This document shows positions 37,332 to 43,242 of a DNA stretch of 43,242 bases, piece after piece. Each line of letters begins with the position of its first letter. The stretch's first letter is position 1. The notes under the pieces were generated by a model. That model searched no databases, had not been told where the DNA came from, and saw only the letters and a program-made list of their open reading frames with translations. The stretch is taken from the NCBI GenBank assembly GCA_018703155.1, contig JABJGS010000030.1, forward strand, positions 1 through 43,242. The letters run 5' to 3'. This DNA comes from Francisellaceae bacterium (GTDB lineage Bacteria; Pseudomonadota; Gammaproteobacteria; UBA6186; Azoamicaceae). The position numbers and the translations under genes were made by a program.

Positions 37332-38842
37332 ATGCCATTATCATTTTCCAACTCAAATGCAGCTGAGAACCAAACGCTTATAGATAGAATGAATGAACTA
37401 AAAGTTCCTGGCGTAAGTATGGCTGTGATTGATCAGAGTGGAGAGGTTACCCCATTTTGTTATAGTACCGTTATTGAAGAAAATATAACAAAAGATACAT
37501 TGTTTCAAGCAGCATCCATGAGCAAACCCATAGCAGCGATGGGCATTTTGGCTTGTGTTCATAATCACGGAATTGGTCTGGATGATGATATAAGGCCAAA
37601 ATTAGCAGATCATGGTTTAGAGCTTGATGGCTTTGAAGGTGATGGGATAACAATAAGGCAATTGTTAAGTCATACTGCAGGTTTAAATGTTCATGGTTTT
37701 CGTGGCTATCCAGAAAATAGGGAAATAACAACAAAGGAGGTTTTGGAGGGAGCAATAATTAGCCATGCATGGTTTATGCAGGTATCTGAAGAAGATTTAA
37801 ATGTGGATATATTGTTATCTAAAATAGGAGACGATCAAGTTCCTATTATTTTAAGATGTGAAGGGCAGCATTACATTTATGGTCATGATGGCAGCATCCC
37901 TCATATAAAAAAACTAGAAAAATCGTCCAGGGAGCCAAGTCCACTGGTGGAGGCATAACGGTAGCTCAATTCCTTGTTGAGCAATTAGAAGGTATGCCTT
38001 TTCATGAGCTTATGAAGAAATATGTATTTGACAAATTATCAACAGAAGAGTATTCGATGCAAAGTACTTTTAACATTCCATCTGGGAGCAATATTGCTGT
38101 TGGCCACAATGAAGATGGAGGTTCATTACAGAATCAAAGAAATGTTTATCCTGAACAAGCTGCTGCTGGTCTTTATTCTACCCCAACAGAAATGGTTGTT
38201 ATCCTTAGGGATTTAATACAAGGGTTAAATAAAGGGGATTCTAAAGTTTTAACATTAGATTTGGTGCAACAGATGCTAACTCCCCAAACCAATATAATGG
38301 ATGAGCAATTGCATATGGGATTGGGTATGGCTATTGTGACAGAAAGGGGGGATCCTTCCCAGGTCATTGCATTTGAGCACACTGGGTGTAACGCTGGCTT
38401 TAGAACTCATCTAACAATAATTCCTTCTACTGGTCAAGGGTTAGTTGTGATGACAGATAGTGAGAATGGAGATGAATTAAAGGCTGAAATAATACAAGCC
38501 GTCGCCCTTCAGCACAATTGGAGAAGAGATGCACTATTCCCACCACTACAGACTGAACCATTAAAATCAACAGAATTAGATATGCCTGTTGAAAGTAGCA
38601 GTATGAGCGTGCCGCAATTAAAAGACGTTACGCAGTTAAGCACAGAGGGTACTCTATTAAAACAAGAGAGGAGCGATACCACTATATCTGCAACAACAAA
38701 AACTAATGAAGCAATAATAATAAGTGAATATGATAAGGTTAATGACACTACTTTAGAAATTAAATGTGCTGCTGCAGATCCAGAGTCAAAGCCAAAGAGT
38801 GAAATAAAAACTACTATTGCAGGCAATAAAAAATCGATCTAA
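37332..38842 (+). pseudogene. Serine hydrolase (beta-lactamase-like class C fold), split into two frames
   Basis: The first frame (37332-37958, 208 codons) starts MPLSFSNSN and carries the catalytic SxxK in AASMSKPIAA. From about residue 140 it reads unlike the family (SHAWFMQVSEEDLNVDILLS up to about 200). The second frame (37994-38842; open upstream to about 37900) continues with TGGGITVAQFLVEQLEGMPF, matching the family segment after the Tyr motif, and HTGCNAGFRT near the KTG box. A one-base shift around 37900-37935 separates them, and the middle seems to be an inserted foreign stretch of about 60 residues. The last 110 residues are a polar tail (SSSMSVPQLKDVTQ). Intact members are peptidases or esterases. 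Function now is doubtful. Confidence 0.6.
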
Positions 38843-38851
38843 TGATAAAAA

Positions 38852-38890
38852 AAACAAATACAAAGAAACAAATACAAAGAAACAAATACA
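38852..38890 (+). repeat. Tandem 14-bp repeat, about 2.8 copies
   Basis: AAACAAATACAAAG occurs at 38852-38865 and 38866-38879, and the first 11 bases occur again from 38880. It lies just after the serine hydrolase stop. Such short tandem repeats may vary in number between strains. Confidence 0.8.
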
Positions 38891-38979
38891 CTGCGTCCTT
38901 TCGATTGCTAAGTTTTCCTATTGGAATAACCTAAATAATGGAGTTAAAGTCATAATGGTGCTCATATGTGTATGAGGTC

Positions 38980-39135
38980 TTAAATAAACAGGTTGATAAT
39001 TGCCCCTACACCATCTATAGCTTGTAGAACTTCATCAAATAAGTTCATGACATTTAGAGCAAATTTAGAAGAATTATCTTTTTTACATTTGCTAGCTGGA
39101 GCGTCTTTCATATTTGTATTTTTATTATTATTCAT
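38980..39135 (-). CDS. Small peptide gene, 51 residues, with duplicated 3' end
   Basis: ATG at 39135 (GGGGG 6 bases upstream) gives a 51-residue peptide: a polar, lysine/asparagine start (MNNNKNTNMKDAPASKCKK) and a hydrophobic amphipathic end (VMNLFDEVLQAIDGVGAI, then INLFI). The 3' end is repeated at 39291-39326 (separate entry), where the same frame reads DGVAALINLFI. The shape resembles small membrane-active peptides such as bacteriocins or toxin peptides, but no family was recognised and no immunity gene is visible. Confidence 0.4.
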   Translation of the reverse strand: MNNNKNTNMKDAPASKCKKDNSSKFALNVMNLFDEVLQAIDGVGAIINLFI

Positions 39136-39290
39136 TACAACCCCCTATCATTAGGAACCACCATACAGTCAACCAACTAACATGTCAACCCCTTGGTTAC
39201 TTTCCTGATTAAAAACCTGGGAAATGGCATTAGAAGAGGTCTCAACTGCGAAAAGTAGGTTTAATCGACAGATACATTTCAGCAGAATCC

Positions 39291-39326
39291 TAAATAAATA
39301 GGTTAATAAGTGCTGCTACACCATCT
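39291..39326 (-). repeat. Diverged duplicate of the 3' end of the small peptide gene
   Basis: TAAATAAATAGGTTAATAAG at 39291-39310, and the following bases to 39326, match 38981-39016 at about 31 of 36 positions. On the minus strand the frame reads DGVAALINLFI and ends in TAG; upstream it meets a stop before any start codon, so the copy is only a 3' remnant. Confidence 0.6.
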
Positions 39327-39404
39327 GTGTGTTCCTGTTGATCATGATATTATATTCCTGTTCACTTGACGCAATCTGGTTAAACTACTTTAAAGGTATA
39401 CATA

Positions 39405-40010
39405 ATGTCAGACAGCAATCTCCTCGATATCCTCGCAAGGGGACACTTGGCCTTTACCACGGAAATTATCCTTATTCCAACGGTAGCCGTTGGTTACCAT
39501 TTTATCAGCAGGAGGATCTATATAAATGCAACGGTCATATTACTATTTATGATGGTCTTCAACACATATTTAAAATCAATATGGCAAATTCCATTACCTA
39601 CTCATATTGGCACAGGCTGGTCATTTCCAAGTGGACATATGGCCTCAGCGATAGTTTTTTGGGGCTATTTAGCATTGGAGAATAAGCATAGAATCTTTGT
39701 CGGCATAACGGCTGTTGGTTTAATTGGGGTGGCTTTATCACTGATCCACTTTGGTTATCATACCCTAACAGATATATTAGGGGCTGTATTTTTTAGCTCA
39801 ATTACTCTAGCCATGTTTTTTCATATCAACAAAAAGGTTCAAGATGGAAACTTGTTTAAGGTGTCAGGAATTTTAATGTTACTGAGTGGTTTTTTAATAT
39901 ATCTTTTACCAAACCCTGTTCCTTTTACTTGGTTTGCCTTTATAGGTCTTATTATAATAACGCTTACAGGATTAACGACTAGAAATATAAATAATAGCGT
40001 GTATAGATAA
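39405..40010 (+). CDS. PAP2-family membrane phosphatase
   Basis: A 201-residue protein with about five or six membrane segments. The PAP2 signature is partly kept: KSIWQIPLP (for KxxxxxxRP, with the Arg changed), PSGHMASA (motif 2, His and Ser) and HFGYHTLTDILGA (motif 3; the SR before the His is SLI). PAP2 enzymes remove phosphate from phosphatidic acid, undecaprenyl-diphosphate or other lipids. The changed arginines leave catalysis uncertain. AAAGG lies 7 bases before the ATG. Neighbours are not related. Confidence 0.8.
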   Translation: MSDSNLLDILARGHLAFTTEIILIPTVAVGYHFISRRIYINATVILLFMMVFNTYLKSIWQIPLPTHIGTGWSFPSGHMASAIVFWGYLALENKHRIFVGITAVGLIGVALSLIHFGYHTLTDILGAVFFSSITLAMFFHINKKVQDGNLFKVSGILMLLSGFLIYLLPNPVPFTWFAFIGLIIITLTGLTTRNINNSVYR

Positions 40011-40222
40011 TATAAGCCCATAAAGTGTAACGTTAACTCCTTGTTTTAATTAATATTGGAGTTATGTTGTTAGCCGAACCATAAATTCGGTGTGAAAGTT
40101 TCACCTTGGGGTGCTTGGATGGTTTATACGTAGTTTTGAGAAAATCACATGAAGGAATTAAACATGGAAATAACACATAAATTGGGCATCTATAAATATA
40201 TAAAATTGTTGGATATTTAATT

Positions 40223-40777
40223 GTGAAGACTACATCTCCTGAAATAAATAGTGACACTTTATTGAATTTTTGGTTTGCAAATGAAGCTGATTGGTTTAGA
40301 AAAAACACTGAATTTGATGAAAACATTTTAAATAATTTCTCAGATTTACTTCAAAAAGGAGCAAATGGAGAATTAGAACACTGGGAAAATGAAGCAAACG
40401 ATTGTCTTGCTCTAATTATTCTATTCGATCAGTTTCCAAGAAATATGTTTAGAGACACCCCAAAAATGTACTCTTATGATGACAAAGCCTTAAACCTTAC
40501 TAAGCATGCTATAGATAAGGGTTTTGATATGAAATTATCCACAATGAGTCATCGTCAATTTATGTACATGCCTCTTATGCATAGTGAATCCCTTAGTGAG
40601 CAAGAACTATGTGTTAAATTATTTAAAACTCTAGGATCTGATTATGCTGTTAAATATGCAAAAGATCATATGGAGATTATTAAAAGATTTGGCCGTTTCC
40701 CACACAGGAATGAGATCTTAAACAGAGAATCCTCAACAGATGAGATTGAGTTCATGAAAACTCATAGTGGATACTAA
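40223..40777 (+). CDS. DUF924 family protein
   Basis: A GTG at 40223 gives 184 residues, the normal family length. Recognisable features: LLNFWFANEADWFRKN near the start, then LALIILFDQFPRNMFRDTP, the strongly conserved family motif, and RFGRFPHRNEIL near the end. DUF924 proteins are common and of unknown, probably TPR-like, function. It stands alone 212 bases after the PAP2 gene. Confidence 0.9.
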   Translation: MKTTSPEINSDTLLNFWFANEADWFRKNTEFDENILNNFSDLLQKGANGELEHWENEANDCLALIILFDQFPRNMFRDTPKMYSYDDKALNLTKHAIDKGFDMKLSTMSHRQFMYMPLMHSESLSEQELCVKLFKTLGSDYAVKYAKDHMEIIKRFGRFPHRNEILNRESSTDEIEFMKTHSGY

Positions 40778-40929
40778 GCAGCTTAAACTTCCAATCAATA
40801 ATTAGCTCTAGTGTGAGCTTCCAGTAAGCAAACAGTGTCCAGTACAGATGATGTGTATAGAAAAATTATATCCATAAATAATCATTGGGAGGACACCCTA
40901 AAGGCACAACCTTGGTTTCTTAAAACGGG

Positions 40930-40947
40930 GCAGACCTTCTGGTCTGC
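40930..40947. terminator. Short GC-rich hairpin
   Basis: GCAGACC (40930-40936) pairs with GGTCTGC (40941-40947) around a TTCT loop, 150 bases after the DUF924 stop. There is no T run directly after it, so it may be a weak terminator. Confidence 0.45.
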
Positions 40948-41022
40948 TCCTCAACATTAGTCTCCAAGTGCGTATACAATAAACACTGTGGTGAATAGAG
41001 CGTGTCCTTCCAGGTGGCATAT

Positions 41023-41223
41023 ATGAAAAACTCTATACATGCTTACTGGAAGCTCTCCCTAGTTAACACTAAAGACTTACAAGTGAACATCGCAAAAGGC
41101 AAAGATATTAGCATAGACCCCAACGCTATAGTCAGAGACAAAACCATCGAGATGGATAAACAACAAGAGGTTGACATCAAAACAATACAAAGAGAAACAC
41201 AAGAAGCATCGATATCACTTTAA
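41023..41223 (+). CDS. Possible small protein, 66 residues
   Basis: ATG at 41023 with AGGTGG 5 bases upstream. The product is charged and helix-forming (IVRDKTIEMDKQQEVDIKTI). No family recognised. It converges with the ankyrin gene at 41246. It could also be the remnant of a larger gene. Confidence 0.35.
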   Translation: MKNSIHAYWKLSLVNTKDLQVNIAKGKDISIDPNAIVRDKTIEMDKQQEVDIKTIQRETQEASISL

Positions 41224-41245
41224 GATATGTTACTTTCTTCTGACT

Positions 41246-42370
41246 TTAGATGTCTGGTCTGCTGAGCTTATTTGAGCTGTATACAACCATCGCACCCTCG
41301 CCATATCCCGAAGATTCTTTTTGTCCTTTCTTATATGCAGCTTGAAATGTTTTATGAAGACGTGATGAATACAACAAAGTGTTCATTCCATGGTCAGCTC
41401 CATTCTCATCTTGAGCTTCCTTAATTACATCTCTACATTCTGCATACTGCATAATAGCTCTTGGTGCATTATATTTATCAATACGAACAAAGTCTTTCAA
41501 GAATGAATCGTGACTAGGGTAATGAATATTACTGGTACTGCTTGCAGGATTACCTAGCATCCAGCATTTGACCATGCTCTCAAACTCTTTTCTACCGGAA
41601 GCGATAACCGCTCCCTGATATATTTCTGAAAGACATGGATTATGTAGATGAGCTGGCATATCAACCACCCCTCTTGGCCATTGAAGATTTGCTAGAATAT
41701 AAGCTATTTCTGTATGGCCATTTTCTGCAGCCATACGTAAAGCATAGTTATCATTATATGAAAGATTTTCTGCAATAGCAGGTATTTCAAGCAGTCTATG
41801 TACTACCTTTACATGCCCCCTTTCTGCGGCGGAGAGGAAGCTATAATTACTCACAAACGCAGCATTAGCTAAAATTTGTGGTATTTCCAGAAATCTGTTT
41901 ACAATGTCGAGATGACCATTCTGTACAGCACTATGCAAGGGACGATTGCACATAAAAGTGGCTCTAGATCGTATCGCTGGTATTTCAAGCAATCTATTTA
42001 CAATACTAAGGTGACCATTTTTTGCTGCCGAGCATAAAGCATGCTGACCAGTAGCTGTAGCATGAGCTAAAATCTTTGATATTTCAAGCAATCGATTAAC
42101 GATACTAAGGTGACCATTTTCAGCTGCCAAGTATAAGGCACGGTTATTAACTGTTTCATTATCTACAATGGACGGCATTTCAAGCAATCTATTTACAATA
42201 CTAATGTGACCATTGTTGCAGGCCAAAGAAATAGAGCTCCAACTATGGGAACAATTGACCTCATCTATATTAAACTCATTATCCTTTGCATCCACAAAAA
42301 CTGATTCATCTCCTGCTGCTATTTTTTTTAGTATGGGATTAGTTAATTCGTCAGCTGATATATATGGCAT
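41246..42370 (-). CDS. Ankyrin-repeat protein with effector-family C-terminal module
   Basis: A 374-residue protein. After an N-terminal 45 residues, about six ankyrin-like units of 33-36 residues run to about 230, each with the pattern (A)AxNGHLxIVNRLLEIPxI; the DGxTPLH start of classical units is missing. A linker (WPRGVVDMPAHLHNP) leads to about 100 further residues and then the shared module: IMQYAECRD, MNTLLYSSRLHKTFQAAYKK, GYGEGAMVVY. This ending also occurs on the glycosyltransferase and the next ankyrin protein. The ankyrins would bind a host protein and the tail likely serves transport or localisation. No strong ribosome site is visible before the ATG at 42370. Confidence 0.85.
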   Translation of the reverse strand: MPYISADELTNPILKKIAAGDESVFVDAKDNEFNIDEVNCSHSWSSISLACNNGHISIVNRLLEMPSIVDNETVNNRALYLAAENGHLSIVNRLLEISKILAHATATGQHALCSAAKNGHLSIVNRLLEIPAIRSRATFMCNRPLHSAVQNGHLDIVNRFLEIPQILANAAFVSNYSFLSAAERGHVKVVHRLLEIPAIAENLSYNDNYALRMAAENGHTEIAYILANLQWPRGVVDMPAHLHNPCLSEIYQGAVIASGRKEFESMVKCWMLGNPASSTSNIHYPSHDSFLKDFVRIDKYNAPRAIMQYAECRDVIKEAQDENGADHGMNTLLYSSRLHKTFQAAYKKGQKESSGYGEGAMVVYSSNKLSRPDI

Positions 42371-42431
42371 TATTGTTCTCTACTTTTAATAAAATAATAT
42401 TATGAATGATTGTTTCCTTGTGTATCGATAT

Positions 42432-43242
42432 CTACATGAGGGAACTATTAGGTTTGGCTGGACTGTGTACAACAATTGCACCCTTACCATATCCTGCACG
42501 CTCTTTACTTTCTTTTTGTAATTCTTTTTGTCCTTCCTCATATGCATCTTGGAATGTTTTGTGAAGTCTCGAAGAATACATCATACCACTAAAATCTTTG
42601 AGAAGATGCATCTCCCAATCGCTCCTAACCACCTGCAACCTGCCTTTGTCAGGATTTTCACTCATGTAAACATTTAATGCACTTGTTATTTCTGTGTGCC
42701 CCATTATAGATGCGATATCAAGAAGAGATATTTGTGTCTTCTCCCTATATTGAATAAGACCTGACTCATCTTGAAGTTTGTCTTTCATTCTTTCTGCCAC
42801 TTCAATGTTATATTCAGATGCAAGCGCAACAAGCTCTTCATTAAGCCTTATTAAAGGATGCAGCGAAACCTCGCGACAAGAAAGTAAAAACTGTACTACA
42901 TTTAAATGACCATATTGACAGGCAATCCACAAAGGGGTTGCCTCGCCAGCACCCAGACAATTAACAAGGCGAGGCTGCATAGCATTACCAGTAGAGATTG
43001 CTAACATAGCCTTAAGCATTTCCAGTCTGCCGTTTTTTGCTGCAACATGCATGGGGCCATACCCAAAGTCATCCTGAATAAAACAGTCGGCACCAATAGA
43101 TAAAAGGTATTCAGCAATATCTTTTTTGCCATTTTGGCATGCCAAATATAAAGGTGTCATGCCATTACCTGACTGCTTATTTACAAACGGACTTCTTGAC
43201 GTAGCATCCGGTACACTTTCAATGATAAGCTTGAGTATTTCA
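42432..43242 (-). CDS. Ankyrin-repeat protein with effector-family C-terminal module, start outside the window
   Basis: The frame is open from the right edge (reading LKLIIESVPDATS and on through an internal Met) to 42432, about 270 residues. It has four ankyrin units with classical features (GMTPLYLACQNGKKDIAEY; FGYGPMHVAAKNGRLEM; ATPLWIACQYGHLNVV; ISLLDIASIMGHTEI). It ends with the shared module: MMYSSRLHKTFQDAYEEGQ, then GYGKGAIVVHS. The module is less close to the other two copies (no MNTL and ECRD parts), so it is a diverged relative. It lies 61 bases upstream of the 374-residue ankyrin gene on the same strand and they may be a tandem pair. Confidence 0.8.
   Translation of the reverse strand, partial: EILKLIIESVPDATSRSPFVNKQSGNGMTPLYLACQNGKKDIAEYLLSIGADCFIQDDFGYGPMHVAAKNGRLEMLKAMLAISTGNAMQPRLVNCLGAGEATPLWIACQYGHLNVVQFLLSCREVSLHPLIRLNEELVALASEYNIEVAERMKDKLQDESGLIQYREKTQISLLDIASIMGHTEITSALNVYMSENPDKGRLQVVRSDWEMHLLKDFSGMMYSSRLHKTFQDAYEEGQKELQKESKERAGYGKGAIVVHSPAKPNSSLM

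Overview
The window is AT-rich with densely packed genes on both strands. A conserved core block (serS, lolA, ftsK, trxB) and single genes such as crcB and cinA point to a gammaproteobacterium. It also carries many eukaryote-like genes: ankyrin repeats, an AN1 zinc finger, a plant Deg9-like protease with nuclear localisation motifs, a TcdA/TcdB-type glycosyltransferase, an inositol 5-phosphatase-like start and a DOT1-like methyltransferase. Together with several decaying genes, this fits a host-associated member of the Legionellales or a neighbouring order that lives inside protists. The number of nuclear-looking proteins makes an intranuclear lifestyle (as in Berkiella-like bacteria) an attractive inference, but the sequence alone does not name the organism.

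Layout. Positions 1-2819 (minus strand) hold the start of an endonuclease/exonuclease/phosphatase-fold protein and a frameshifted response regulator-PAS-GGDEF-EAL protein. A gene-poor stretch (2820-4065) follows, then a urea transporter-M23 peptidase fusion, small membrane and enzyme genes (SDR, shikimate-kinase-like) and two orphan proteins. Positions 11588-18459 are mostly accessory: glycosyltransferase effector candidate, EamA transporter, MASE1 membrane protein overlapping a DOT1-like methyltransferase, a broken small gene, DUF2970, a patatin lipoprotein, a TipAS-domain gene with a stop codon, and the ankyrin-AN1 protein. Positions 18566-24495 hold CinA, CrcB, a four-helix membrane protein and an MFS exporter coupled to an S9 peptidase. 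Positions 24559-30205 form the most striking island: the Deg9-like protease, a DUF2608 HAD protein, a 520-residue protein with basic motifs at both ends, and a small basic protein. Positions 30241-36921 are core or regulatory (degenerate HD-GYP, serS, lolA, ftsK, trxB). The rest is accessory: an ankyrin remnant, a broken serine hydrolase, a small peptide gene with a partial duplicate, PAP2, DUF924 and two ankyrin proteins.

The strongest candidate for something undescribed is a C-terminal module (core YSSxLHKxFQxAY, then a short linker and GYGxGAxV) at the ends of three otherwise different proteins: the glycosyltransferase (11588-12898) and the two ankyrin proteins (41246-42370 and 42432-43242). 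A shared tail on unrelated N-terminal domains looks like a delivery, sorting or interaction tag for a family of effectors. A second theme is host-nucleus mimicry: the Deg9-like protease with a bipartite basic tail, the 520-residue protein starting PKKRK, the AN1 protein with six lysines, and the DOT1-like enzyme. A third is decay: at least three frameshifts lie in short A/T runs, one gene has an in-frame stop, and two c-di-GMP domains have lost catalytic residues.
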